Source of the DNA: Xylaria sp. FL1777
Lineage: Eukaryota; Ascomycota; Sordariomycetes; Xylariales; Xylariaceae
Reading direction: 5' to 3'
DNA: 64,000 bases
Assembly (NCBI GenBank): GCA_022578965.1
Contig: MU400632.1
Location: 1-64,000 of the forward strand
The notes beneath the pieces were generated by a model, which saw only the letters and a program-made list of their open reading frames with translations, searched no databases and was not told where the DNA came from. Made by a program: the position numbers and the translations under genes. Shown in pieces: positions 42,295 through 58,697 of the stretch; the first letter of the stretch is position 1, and each line of letters starts with the position of its first letter.

Positions 42295-44119
42295 TTCATT
42301 TTTTTATGCTGCCCTCAATACCTTTCCTTTGTTATCTAACTACCTATACGCTTTTCTGGAACGAGGAGATGTAAAAGTCGTCCTACTGTAAGATAGCTGG
42401 CCTTCTTTTTTTTTTTTGGTTGCGTGGATAGGCAAGCCGCGCAGCCTTACTACTACTTCAATCAAGCCTTACTTCAACCGATATAATTTACTACGCGCGC
42501 GATGTTATCGCTCTGTCTTTTCTCTCCGGCTGGTAAGGGCTTTTTACAAGGCGAAACAAAGATACAAGAACAATGCTAACGCTTATCGCAGAAGTCTAGC
42601 GGACCTATTGCTGCTTTGAACAGACTACAGACAACACACCATACACATATAGAAAAGGATACAAATGAAAAACCGAAAGGAAGGATTGGAGAAGAAGGCG
42701 TAAACTGTACAGCAGCCCGATGCTAATTAACACTCTATTTCTTCATGTTCAAAAGCTGTACATGCTATATTCTTACAGAACATTTGTTAAACACGCCTCT
42801 GGAACGAAGCAAAAGAGTTCAGCTCTGAATAGCTTCACGCTGTATTTGTACAAGAGCGGTTGGATGATGAGTATACCTGGCCCAACACGTTCGTATACCC
42901 TACAAGAGGCTCCGTGGGAGAGAGGCCGTGGGTAACACCTCACCCTGGCAATAAATAACATCATCACCGCTGCTACTACGACTACTACCTCGGAAGCAAA
43001 CCAAGAGGCTAATGCCTAGAGGGTAATCAGCTCACATATGGTACTTGCTATTGTGACTTCTATTGTGACATAAATGAGAATTAATCTCCCCTTAGGCATA
43101 TCAGGGGGATGATGTTGAGGTGTGAGTTATACAGAGTCTTATAGATATATTAGTAAAACTCCATACGTATGTAATATAGCATTTATGAGCAAAATTATTT
43201 TCAAATTTAGAGAACGATGGAAACTTAAAGCCAAAAAGACATCAGAGTAACTGCTCTAGATCACTCTCACATGACTGATAACCCCAAATCACAAAGCACT
43301 GCCTCACGGCACTGATTACATGTTGCCGTGGTGGCGGAACTTACCCTACAATTCGAAGATCCACACATGTCACCAGGTACTCCGAGTCTGCTACAGCCTA
43401 CCAACCATCTGTATGCACCAAACATATTCTAAACGCCACCAGAATCGTCGAATCTAGACGCGATAGGGAATATACCCCACAAAGAATGTGATGAATGCCC
43501 AACCTTGGTTTATTCCGTGTGACTCATACTAGCCTGGGCACGTCGCGCGTCTCCCTTTAGGGTCTTCTATTTGAGGGGAAGTAGGATTCCGAATCACATA
43601 TACGCAGTAAGAATGGAACGGCTTCGTCACGCAGTAGACGGAAACTAAACTAGACCGATGAATACGTAGATCATTCATTGTTGTTGATGACATTTACCAC
43701 ACCAAATATAGTCGGCCGACTAGAGGTAGCAATGAACAATATCGCCTATGAAGCAGCAACTACAATGAAAACGTGTAGCCCACATTATCTTACAACACTC
43801 CAGCGGAATGAGCATGCACTTTATGATAACCGTGGCAGATATTGAATGGACGCGACAAATATTGTTCAAATGTTTCTTGACTGCTTGATCGATTGTCCTT
43901 ATCAAACAAATCCGGTATACCTCCATAACCCTTATGGTACATGTAACACCCCTCAAAAAAGCAAGAACCCATTCCCATGATCGTCATGACCAGAACCACC
44001 AGGCGACGCATGCTCTGTGGCAGATGTACTATGTAATGTGTATGCGCGTGCGAAGAAAATGACATTTCATAACAGACATGAACTCCCCGGTCCCCAACCC
44101 AAAGACAGAGAAACGTTCT
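42295..44119. other. Intergenic region between tRNA-Thr and histone H4
   Basis: About 1.8 kb with no recognisable gene. The part next to 44119 presumably contains the H4 3' UTR. No repeats stand out beyond a T-run at 42408-42418. Confidence 0.5.
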
Positions 44120-44578
44120 CTAACCACCGAAACCGTACAGGGTGCGACCTTGTCGCTTCAAGGCGTAGACGACATCTAGTGATGTGACAGTCTTGCGTTT
44201 GGCGTGTTCGGTGTAGGTGACGGCGTCACGAATGACACCTTCGAGGAAGGACTTAAGAACACCACGTGTCTCTTCGTAGATCACTGGAGTAAGACAATTT
44301 GAGTTAGAGACAGGCATGTCGCATAGTACGAGACCAACGAGGTCCAATGGGGAAACATACTGGCGGAGATACGCTTGACACCACCACGACGAGCAAGACG
44401 TCGGATAGCGGGCTTTGTGATACCCTGGATGTTGTCACGAAGAATCTTGCGATGGCGCTTGGCACCGCCCTTTCCGAGGCCCTTGCCACCTTTGCCGCCT
44501 AGAGAAGACGCGTTAGCAACCCGAAGATCGATGACGCGACATGAGCGAGGACAGATGCGACTACTTACGTCCAGTCAT
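44120..44578 (-). CDS. Histone H4, 103 aa, two introns
   Basis: Core nucleosome histone. Minus-strand exons are 44569-44578 (only 10 bases, ATGACTGGAC), 44361-44498 and 44120-44283. The introns of 70 and 77 bases have GTAAGT and GTATGT donors and CTAG and CCAG acceptors. The first intron splits the Arg codon of MTGR; the second splits the Met codon of ISAMIY. Spliced length is 312 bases, giving exactly the 103-residue H4 including [15 protein letters not shown] and ending TLYGFGG. A naive continuous reading frame starts inside the second intron and is wrong. The gene is divergent from histone H3, with starts 2075 bases apart. Confidence 0.98.
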
Positions 44579-44751
44579 GTTGATGATGAGGTTATGTAAG
44601 AATAGTGTGTATTACAAAGTCGATGGACGATTGCACAAGGCAATGGTGGATGGTGGATGAGGCTGAGTATGGGTAGTTGACAATGGTTGTATTGGGTGGA
44701 TGGAAATGCTATCGAGAGAGACCGGGAGGACGTGGGGAAGGAGAATAGGTT

Positions 44752-44759
44752 GTTAAATA
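44752..44759 (-). promoter_or_regulatory. TATA-like box of histone H4 (TATTTAAC on the minus strand)
   Basis: Lies about 175 bases before the H4 ATG. A nearly identical TATTTAAA lies at a similar distance before H3, which supports both as core promoter elements. Confidence 0.5.
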
Positions 44760-46491
44760 GGAAAGGAGTGGGGTGGGCGGCCGAAATCAGATCAGCCCGG
44801 AGGACCGCCCCAACGCCCACAAAGAAATGGCGTAGCGCAGAGTACAGAGTACGTAGCGCGGCACGCTCCAGAACGCGGGCGCGACGTGTTGTTGCTGTGG
44901 ATCATACATGCGTGCAGGTGCCTGGGGACTGGGAATTCATCGATCAATCAGCACAATTTGGGGCTCGTCGAAATCGCTAGAGTGGGGCGGCGAGGGATGC
45001 TTACGCAGTACCTATATACCTACTTAAGGGACCAAACGAGCCAATCAAAAACCCACTAGTTACATAGGTAGGTAAGGGAGGTAAAGCTCTCTACTAGGTA
45101 TGTATATTACCTATATATCTGGGTAGATATCTACTGAATAGGTACTTTATGTACATTAAGTAGTAGGACAGAGAGCTGCACGAGGCAGTATCTAAGGTAC
45201 CGTACATGCAAAATGCAAAAATCCACATGCAGCACCAGCCCCCGGGAATCGGGTTTGCTATGCCTTTCTGGGACGAACTGATTCTTAACAGGCTTGCTGA
45301 TTCAGCCAATCATCAATTTGCGTGCTCTTAATTGCCGTCCCAAACGGGTCAACGAGGTATAGTAGTATGTATGCTACATACTTGGTAGTATAAAGAATAT
45401 ATTATCTGAGGTAGAATGAAATAGGATCTTTTGTCTATAATACAATGACAGTCACTAGACAAGCTTTTCTAATTCTAGCCCAACACATTCACTATAGCAC
45501 GTCTTGAAGAGAGAGATATGACAACATGGCACAAGTATTCCAATGAAGTACGCATACTCAAACATATGTAATAATCATAAGATACCGACATACTACCTAT
45601 GTACTATGACCATGATGAAAGACTGTGTCTGTAGAGTTGGCGACTGCAAGCAGTCTTGCTCATTATACTTAGGATTTCCGGGAGTTCTGGGTATTATGGA
45701 TTTCCTGTTGGCGATATATAGAATAGCTATTATTTTTTTTATTAACTGGATAATAACGGACCCTGTTGCAGGCGCTGGACTGTATTGTTCATTTGTCATT
45801 CCCAATGCCATGCTCTGCCAGGGGCTATCTGTCGTGTACACTAGAGACAGCAACCCACTCCCAGTTTCTTCTCCTATCCCAAGACGGAGGAGGATAGGCT
45901 TGAGACGGGGCCCCATGCAGCTGTCGGAATTCTCGAGACGCGTATAATTAAAGACTATGCAGGACCAAGCTGGAAGGCATATACCTAGGCGTGTTCCTAG
46001 GTAGTGTTGAGAGACATCCAGAACCCAGAATAGGAATAGTCAGGTGATAGAAGGTTGCAGTACCTAGTACATACGTAATCTTTCGATGATTCGGACGGGT
46101 TTGGGAGGCCCCACATGGAGCGTTCCTCATGCCGCTTCGTTAATGATGGCAGCCAATCAAAAATTAGCTGCCCTCCAAGGATGAGAAACTGCCACCTAAA
46201 ATCAGCTAAAATCAAAGAACTCCAACGCAGTAAACCACACCCCTGTCTCTGCCCGAGAAAATCAACACAACAAGTCGCAATTGCCCGGCCCACCCCAGAT
46301 CAGAGTGCACGGCAAGCCCGCGCGCCACCTGAAAGCCGAGGTGGCCCATGCACCACCAACACTCCCTACCTAGGTACCTACCCAGGTACTTAGCATAGTA
46401 GAGCGTTCTACTTTAGTTAGTGGCAGGTGCGACACTACAATCAGCCAGGCTTCGACCAGCCAGCCCAGCCAGCCCTCTTTTACTTATTTAA

Positions 46492-49608
<3,117 letters not shown>

Positions 49609-52600
49609 TCAGCCAACGTGACTCTTCCCATTCTTTGCATGGAGTTTCGTCAAGACATCGAACGCGCCTGTTCCAATCTTACCAAGTCGGCCCATGACGA
49701 TACGACTACTGGGCGTCGTGAGATCGTCCCAGTCCCCATCAAGTAAGGCGTCTTTGAGGAAGGACAAGGTCGTTTCGAAGCTCATTTTCGTAAACGGACT
49801 GACATTGCCTTTAAGGCCGTTACGATTGAACGGAGTAAACGCTCCGTTTCGTGTCATGTAATCACCTATAAGGTTCAAATGACGCTTGTCGACACTGATG
49901 CCGTGACCACCGAACACACCGCCTAGCTCGAGGATGATGCTTTGCCGCGCCGCTTCTACTCCGTACACCCGTAGGATGGCCGCAATGTCGTTGGTCTTGA
50001 TATTATTAGGATTGATGAAATCACCATACTTCTGCATCGCCTCTAGATTCACGCCGTCGGTGTGAATCACTGCCCTCCGTACTTCCTCGCCTGTATGAAT
50101 GTCTTCTATCTTTTCATCCGGCACGTAGACACACGAGCGTATTCCGGGAATTTGCTGGATGAGGGATTTGCGGACAGCGTCTTGGACAATGCTCAGCATG
50201 AGTACTTTGGGTATGTTGGAGTCATATTCGAGTGTAAAATCACACCACTCGCCCCGGGCCTCGTCACACTCAAATCGAGAGACGGCGGGTGTTCTCTCCT
50301 TGACACGTTCTTCCCGGCTACGATTGAGCTTATTGCTCATCCCTTCATCCTCGTCACCAGAAGGAGGTGGACTACCACCAAACCCTTCGTCCTCGTGTTC
50401 CTCCTCCTCTTCAGGTGATGCTTCACGCTCTAGCTGCTTCTGGATTTCGTCGTCTTCATCATCGTTGGCGCCGTACGAGACGGCCTGAGAGCGGTTGGCG
50501 CGTTGCTTAGCATTGGTGGCATCGTCATCCCCGTCGTCATCGTCTTCGTCGTCGTCGTCTCGCGGCGCAGCCTCGGGGTTTGCTGTGGCCATTTCAACCA
50601 CACCGGTTGTTACGCCGACCTCGGGTACCGCCGCGTTCTCCTTATCCAGCTTCGCCTTGATTTCCTTCTTCACAAGTCTCTCCAACAAAGGAAGCAGCTT
50701 AAGCTCTACTGCTTTTAATACGTCTGACGTTGTAATCGCATATGTCTCTGTGTATTCTTTGGAGCTAAAGAATTTCAAATGTATGTCGAACATTTTTGCT
50801 AGGCGATGGCCAACGCCTTTTCCGACTCGTTCCTTTACTGTTACCTCGTCGACAACATGAGCAACAGGTAAAACGCTGATCGCTTTGGCGAAGGTCTCGC
50901 CTTCTGCTTCAGATAACTCTGAATGCAACAATAACGTCATCGATGGTGTTGAGATATGATCACTAGCAGTCATTAAGATTTCTCTTAAACGGGGAATACC
51001 CAATGTGACGTTCTTGGCAGAGTGACCAGCTAAATGGAAAGTGTTCAACGTCATTTGAGTAGATGGCTCACCAACCGACTGCCCCGCAACGATGCCAACA
51101 GCCTCGCCTGGTTCCACGAGAGAGCTTAGATACTTCGAGTAGAAGATCTTCTCGGCATATTTGCGAGGCACGAGCGCCTTTGAGGTAGATTTGTGACCTT
51201 TCTCCCCCTTCTCCTTGATTAAACCATGCGTGTTCTTCTTGATGTAGTCCGAGACGTTCTGATAGAATTTTTCCGAAGTGGCAAATGCGTGCCTGTTAGG
51301 GTTGAGCTCGGCTTGAATAGGGTCAAGACCCTTGGGGTCGTTTGCGACGGCTTGCTTGACGGCTTTCTTGTTATATTTCTGGGCGTACTCCTTTGATTCA
51401 AAAATATCCTGGTCCCACCCTCGCTCGGCAATTCCAAGTCGGTGGACCTGTGATGTCTGATTGCGAAGGACGAACTCAAAATCATTGAGGTATTTCTGTT
51501 TCGTTATGTCCAACCCATCCTCACCATACAAAAACTGTACCATAGAGCCATCCGAGTCTCGGACTGATGTGTCATAAGATACTCTGAGGCCCTCCATGCC
51601 TTTAATGAGGCATCTTTGTAGGTATCCTGATCGCGACGTTTTGACGGCAGTATCAATCAGACCTTCTCGTCCAGCCATATGATGGAAATAGTATTCTTGT
51701 GGTCTAATGCCAGTTAAGAAACGGTTCACGATATATCCACCGGCTTGGAGGTGGGTGTCAAATGGGCGGAAACAAGGGAGCGTCTTGCCGCTAACCATGA
51801 TGGGTACTCTTCGGCCTTCTAGAGTTTGTTGCCCAAGATTGCAGGAAATGAGGTTTGCGTTGACAGGGCTACCCTTGGCGCCCGATATCGTCATCAACTG
51901 CATGTGATTCTTGGGGAACTGCTTTTCTAGACCAGCCGGCAGACATGCCTGGGTCACTCTTGTAGATAGTTGCCCACATCCGGCATTGACCATATGCTCG
52001 AGGTCTTCCTGCTTACTGCCATCGCGGAAAACCTCCTCGAGGCGTTCAAGAAGGATCGGAGTCGTGCTGTCAATATCAGAACGATCTCCAAGACTTACAT
52101 GCTTGGCAGAAACCTCGAGGCCAATGCGGCTGACATCTTGCAGCACTTCTTTCCTCTTTTTCTCGCCTTGAGGGGTGAGTCGCAAATCATCCATGCCACA
52201 CGTGAAAGCACGCATGTTAAGAAACCTGGTTAGAAGCCGACCCATACAACTAAGCAGTCGCGCCGCTGATTCGGGGCCCCAGATTTCATGTATCGAGTGG
52301 ATGAAGCCGCCAGCACTTGGACCCAATTGTGACTTATCAAGGATCCCAGTAATGAATTCGCCATCATTGAAGAGCACTTCGCCTTCTTCTTTAAATTTGC
52401 CCCATGGATCCTTTTTGATGGATGTCTGTCCGGTCATCCACAAGTCACCGCATCCAGCAGGCCTGATGTTCTTGAGAATAGTCGTAATGACTTGTTTACC
52501 AGTCCAACGTTTGACTGGCTTGAACACAGCTGGCGGGACTAATTCAAGCCTCTCAGAGGTGATGTGGCCGCTCTCGGGGCGGAGCGCGCTATAAACGAGC

Positions 52601-54814
52601 TCGTTGTAGGAGCTCTTGTCAAAAAAGGTATCCTTATTACAGAGAGCCACTGAGACGGAAAGATGATCCTGGATCAAACCACGGAGAGGCTTCCCTGCTG
52701 TGGCTGATAGATATTGATGATCCGTATCCGCTATCTGGAGCGCTTCAACTCGTGCAAGTTCATTCTGAGGGAAATGCATGTTCATTTCATCGCCGTCGAA
52801 ATCGGCGTTGTATGTGTTGCAATTTGCGTAGTGCATGCGGATAGTCTTTTCACCGGGCAACACCCTGGCTCTGTGACCCATGATAGAAGGTTTGTGGAGG
52901 GTGGGCTGACGATTCATGAGTACCACATCGCCATTGCCTAGGTGTCGATGGACCTTTTTACCTCCAATACGACTGTAATGGTGGCTACTAGGGGCAAGGA
53001 GTTGATTTGCCAATGCAACACGATCTTCAACTGACTTGTTCTTCAGGTTGACGATCTGTCCATTCTCATTCTCAATAGCAGCAGCGCCCGGCCACTTATC
53101 GGTGCCGTTGATAACCGCCTGCTGCATCTCCCTGAAGTTGTGACTTGTCACAGGTTCAGGATATGTCAACTTCTTGGCAAAAACGGGCGGGACACCAATT
53201 TCACTTGTCTCGATGTTGGGGTCAGGAGAAATGACACTCCGAGCTGCGAAGTTGACACGTTTTCCCATCATGTTCTTTCTGAAAAGTCCTTCTTTCTTTT
53301 CAAGCTTTTGTTTAATGCCATCCTCGTTCCTCTTGCCTGCCTTGCCAGAAATGGGGTTCCTATCCCTGTCGATCAAAGAATTGACGCTGTCCTGTAGTCT
53401 ACAACAGGCTTCATACATATCAGTCATCCCTCGTTTCCTATTTGGAGTGGAGGTGCTCGCATCGCCCCCCTGGGACATTTCTTTGTGGATCAAGGCGATC
53501 TGTGCACATGCATTGAGAATTTGCTTGTATAGAGAATTTTGCTGGGCTTCAGCAATGGACCCGTCGCCCTGTCTCGCTTCCGGACGAAACCTATTGGGCG
53601 GCACGAGGACAGTCTGAAGAAAAAAGTTGTCGGCTGGGAGTTTTTTACCGTTTGGCATAGAATTGTAAACTAATGCTAGGGCCTCTTGTTCCTTTTCGAA
53701 CAAGAGCTGCAGCCGTGCATGAACTTCTGTTGAACTGACGTACCGAGGACTGCCCTTGCTACTGTCCTGCTTTCTTTTTGCTGTTTTTGTGACTGCATCG
53801 GTCATGACCACATCGCCATTCTCATCAAGCTCTTCTCCGGAGCCCTCCTCGTCGTCGTCATTCCCTTGGCTATCGTCCTCCTCGCCTTCGCTCGAAGGCA
53901 GATCTACGTCGGCTATACCTTCGTCTGAATCGTAGTCGGGCTGCTTTTTGGTAGCATCCGCCTTGGACCTTCGTCTTATAATAATGGCGTCTTTCCGTTT
54001 ATGTCTTCCTTGAGCCATTTTGGCTAGGTCCTTGCTGCTCAGGGGCTTTTCGAAGATTTTGACGAAGCGATCTTTTCGAAAGTTAGGCGAGATGGCGTTG
54101 CAAGTGTTACAGCTTCTTCCCTTAATCATATCGCGCATAAAGTCCTTCAGCACCTGCCTCCGAGCCTCCGAAGCGCCTTCATGTTTGCCCTTTTTGATGT
54201 CGACAGCTGCTATCCGACATTTATTCAGTTCTCGCTTTGTATATGCCTCTCTCATACGAATAACCTTGTCGATGACAGAGTTTTTTTCGTCCGAGGACAT
54301 ATCTTCGTCGCCCACTTCAATACCAGTCGTTTCAGGGCTAATATCATCAATGCGACTGGCGGCATCTAGTAAGCCAAACTGAAGCAGACGTAATTTACAG
54401 ACAACGAGGTTGATATCGGCCCTCCGCATGCGAAAGCGGAAGCAGTATTGGCATTGAGCGCGCAGTAGGCGGAGAATCTGGTCCATAAAAACAGGATGAT
54501 ATACGGGAATGGGAAGCTCGATATGACCGGCATGGCCTGGACAGTTCGGCTGAGGAAGGTTGCATGTTGTGCATCTATTCGGAGGACTCGATTAGCACCA
54601 GGACGACGACTCTTATACCAGACAGAACATACGTGGAGTCGCCCCAAGAGCCCAATGCTGGATCGTACAAGCCGCCTGGTATGGGGTTCAAGAGACTGTC
54701 AAAGGTGGTAGGGTTTTCGATCTTCTTGACCGAAATAGCTCTGATCTCGGCAGGGGTTAGGAAATCAAAGTCGACGCTGTCAATGGCGGAGGAGATGGGT
54801 TGTGAGATATTCAT
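49609..54814 (-). CDS. rpa190: DNA-directed RNA polymerase I largest subunit (RPA190/A190), 1715 aa, one intron
   Basis: Catalytic subunit of the nucleolar polymerase that transcribes the large rRNA precursor. Exon 1 is 54633-54814 (MNISQPISSAIDSVDFDFL...GSWGDS) and exon 2 is 49609-54574. The 58-base intron (GTATGT...ATAG) splits a Thr codon immediately before CTTCNLPQPNCPGHAGH, the N-terminal clamp zinc site. Further features: an acidic insert around residues 270-320; the catalytic magnesium loop NADFDGD at 650-656 (D652, D654, D656); the trigger-loop region GIVAGQSVGEPSTQMTLNTFH near 1210-1235; a Pol I-type acidic insert (DDDDEDDDDGDDD) near 1400; and a conserved C-terminal region. The length is normal for ascomycete A190. 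A continuous frame starting at the ATG at 54486 lacks the first 90 residues and the zinc site, so the spliced start is preferred. Confidence 0.96.
54575..54632 (-). other. Intron of the RNA polymerase I largest-subunit gene
   Basis: 58 bases, donor GTATGT and acceptor ATAG, with CTAAT as a plausible branch site. Joining the exons keeps frame and rebuilds the conserved N-terminal zinc motif. Confidence 0.9.
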
Positions 54815-55231
54815 AGTGCCGACTGAGCTGGCAATCCTCGAAGGAGGATTGCGACAGAAATTGAAGTGATCAGTTTCAAGGGACTAGAGAGACCTTCAGG
54901 TTGGTCGCCAATGGTTGGAGTGGCTGGTATGTGGCGGGGGTGTTGTTCACTATACATGAGTAGAAAATTGAAGCTCGACTTTTTGGCGGCGTTGGATGGC
55001 AGAACCCTGGAGACAAAGATAGGTGCTATGCAGGCAGTGAGGCGATATACATGTACTAAAAAGATAGGGAGAATGTAGGTAGGTAGGTACCTTTGTAGGT
55101 ACCAGACAGGTAGGTATGCTATGTAAGAGGTACCTAACCTGTACTACCTTGTTAGCAAAGAGTAGAATATATAGGTACATATACCAGCATAAGTGGATAT
55201 GTGTACATAACAATTGCTGCGACCGTGCATA
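54815..55231. promoter_or_regulatory. Upstream region of the polymerase I subunit gene, up to the island edge
   Basis: About 420 bases that must hold the promoter and 5' UTR. It contains clustered AGGTA/TACCT units (55076-55140), degenerate relatives of TAGGTACCTA. No TATA box stands out. The gene start is only about 420 bases from the AT-rich block. Confidence 0.5.
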
Positions 55232-55478
55232 TATGCCTTCTGAATACTAGCCCAGAACCTTGTAATTACTACGTAAGGTTAGGTCTATACTTAAAAAGGT
55301 AGATGTTAGAAAAAAAACATTTTCTAAGTATAGTACTAAAAAACTATATATAAATACTACTAATTTAAGTAAAGCTAGTTTATGCTTTTTAAATTTTTGT
55401 ATAGCAACTATTGCATAATATATATTATAGCTTATGTTACTTAAAAGCTATAATTACTTTTTTTGCTAAATAACTATT
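55232..55478. repeat. Boundary repeat X, right copy (inverted relative to 22616-22863)
   Basis: 247 bases matching the reverse complement of the left boundary repeat. The match begins at TATGCCTTCTG on the island side and extends outward at least to 55478, where the left copy is interrupted by a retrotransposon. The right copy therefore probably continues into the following AT-rich sequence. Confidence 0.85.
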
Positions 55479-58400
55479 TTAATTATTTATAAAAATAAAG
55501 CTATTTATAAATGCTTTTTAATATTTATACTACTAATGCTTTTAATTTTTGTTTATTTTTTTTTAGCATATATTTATTAATATATTATAAACTTTTTATT
55601 AAATAGCTGTTTTTATTATAAGCTAAAAATAAGTTATTATTATTATATTTATTAAGCAATATTATTTTTTTAAAGCTTTATAGTTTATATATATTGCTAT
55701 AATAATAATTTATAATAGCTTATAAGCTATTATAATATAGTTTAAATTTATTAGCTTATTGTTTAATATATAAAACTTAATTACTAGTTTTATAAATTTT
55801 AATTAAGCTTTTTTTTTTTTATAAATAAGCTTAAATTTAATTTTTTAATGCTTTTAAATTACTAAAATAATTATATATTAATAGTGCTTTATAGTTTTAT
55901 ACTAAATATTATTAAAATTTAACTTTTTTTTTTTTGTTTAAATTTTTAATATAGTTAGTAATTTTTATAGCTAGTTATTAATTTAATAGCTATATTTTAA
56001 ACAATAAAAAATAGCTACTATAGCTATTAAGCTTTAAAGTTTAATTATATATACAAATAATTATTTTTAATAAAATTTAAAAATTAAAATAACAATAAAT
56101 TAAACTTTTATATAATATAATTTGCTTAATATTATTATTAGCTTTTTTAATTTTGCTATTACTTTTAAGTTTTTTAAATATAATTAACTTTATAATAAAA
56201 CTGTTTAATTTATGCTAATTAATTGCTTTTTTGCTTATAAATATGCTTATATTATTGTTTATTTATTTTTTAAAAAAACTAAACATTTTGCTAATTTATT
56301 AAATTAGCAGTTTTATTGCTTTAAAACTAACATTAAGCATTATTTTTGCTTTAATTTATATAATAACATATTTAATATATATTAATAGCTTAAAATTAGC
56401 TATAAATATATAATTTATAGCTTAATATATAAGTAATAAAAATAATATAATAAGTTATAAGTTTAAAAGTTTATTTAATAATAGTTTTATTAGCTAATAT
56501 TAGTTATATTTAGTAATAATTTATTAAGTAATAAATATAGCTTTTAAGTATTAAAAATGCTTATTTAGCTTTTAAATTAAGCTTTTAATAATAGTATGCT
56601 TTAAATTAATATATATGTTTTTTATATTTTGTAGTAATTTTAGTACTTTAAGCACTTTTAAAAGCATTATAGCTTAAAATGCTATATTAACTAAATATAA
56701 AAAGTTTTTTAAAGCTTGTTTATAATTAATTAGCTTAAATAACATGCTATTTTTTTTAATAAAGTATTATTTTATTTATTTTAAATTTATATTATATAGC
56801 AATTTAGTTTTAAAACAAAAATTCTTAAAAATTGCTTATAAATTTATAATATTAAAGTATTATAATAGCATTATTAGCTATATTTTAGCTTTTAATAATA
56901 ATTTTATATTAGCTTTAGCTTTTATTAATAAAAAAACTAATATAACTAATAATTTTAATAACTAGTTTATTAAAACGTTTAATTTGCTTGTTTTATATAT
57001 AATTTTTACGCTAAAATATTTAATAATGTTTAAAAAACGTATTATTTTTGCTAGTTATTTTGTTTTTGTTTTTATTATTATAAAAAACTTATAATTTATA
57101 TAAACAATAATTTTTTTGCTTTTTATTTAATGCTGCTAATATTAAAGTGCTAATATTATAATTAATAACTTTTTTTTTTGCGTTAAATAATATAATTAGT
57201 ATACTTTAAGCTTTTTTAAAAAGTATGCTATTAAATATAAAAATATAGTTGTTTTATAAAAATGCAGCTATATTAAATATGCTTTAATATAATATATGCT
57301 TAAGTTAATATTTATTATAAATAAAAGTTTTTAATTAAAAGCTTAAATAATTAGCATAGTAATAATAGCTTTATAAATTTTTTATTATATGTTTTTAGCT
57401 TTTATATTTAACTTTATTTTTTAGTTTTTAAGTTTTTTTATTAGCGTAGTTAATAATATAATAATTAATAAGTAGTTTTTAATAAAATGTTTAAAATAAC
57501 CTATAGTATTTATAAATGCTTTTATTTTTATAGTAGTTTTAAGCATAAACTGCTTTTATATTACTGCAATTTTTGCTAGGTTTGCTTTAATACTATTGCA
57601 AAAAACATTAAAACTAAAAAAAATACTAAAATTTATAAAAAATAATATTTTTAATATATTAATTATTATACTATATTTAATTAATTATATAAATAGTAAA
57701 TAATAATGCTTATATAATTGTTTTTTTATTTTAATTTAAATATAAATATTATTAAGTAAACTAGTTAACTATTTATAAAAAAGTTTAATTATTTTTTATA
57801 TTAGTGCTTAAAACATTATTAAAGCGTTATAAAGTTTAAAAAGCATTATTATTTATTTATATAGCTTAAATAATATAATAAATGCTATTTTTTTACAATA
57901 TAATTTATATATAACAATATATTAAAATTTATTTTTTAAATTAACAAAAGTATATTATTAATACTTTATAGCTTATTATATTTAGTTTATTATATTAAAT
58001 AATAAATAAGCTTGTTTTTTTGTTTTTTTATTAATTTTGCAATAATTATAACAAAAATGTTATATTATTAATTTATTATTTTTATTAAGCTTAATAATTA
58101 TGCTTAGCATTTTTTTTAAAGTTAATAATGCTAATAAACTTTATAGCTTTATGCTTTTTTTAATATAAATACTTTTATATGCTTTTATAAATTTATATAG
58201 CGCTTTTTTTTATATTAAGCTATATTTTTATAATAGTAGTTTAACTAGTAAACTATTATTTATATTAATATAATGCTTTATTTTAGCAATAATATTAGTT
58301 TTTTGCTTAAAGTAATTAAATAGTTTAAAAAAGTTCTTTATATAATAGTTTTAATATTTAGCAATTTATAGTTTTTTTAAAGTATTTTTATGTTATTTAA

Positions 58401-58697
58401 TAGTTATAATATAGCACTTTTTGTTAGCTATACTAGCAAATAAACGCTTTATTAGCTATATTAAAAAGCTTTTTTTAAACTTAAATAATATAATAACTTT
58501 ATAACTATTTAAAACAGCAAAAATGTTTTTTTATTTATAAAAAATCTGTTTTTTAATAGTTATATTACTTAAAAAAATATAATTTAACATTATATTTACT
58601 ATTAATATTTATGCTTTTAATATACTATTAATAGTTATAAAATTTATTATTATTTTATAATTTTTAATTATTTAAGGTTTTGTTTTATTAATGCTAT
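55479..58697. mobile_element. Unidentified AT-rich RIP-altered sequence, probably continuation of repeat X
   Basis: About 3.2 kb, very AT-rich with a T-rich plus strand, the opposite strand bias to Gypsy copies A-C. No long ORF; the 73-codon frame at 56744-56965 is low-complexity. I recognise no RT, transposase or LTR. The base composition and continuity with repeat X suggest a RIP-degraded transposon read on the minus strand. It is interrupted by Gypsy fragment D at 58698. Confidence 0.5.

Noticed and set aside
56744..56965. 73-codon ORF in the right AT-rich block
   Set aside because: Composition (Ile, Asn, Phe, Lys) follows from AT-richness; no domain is recognisable.
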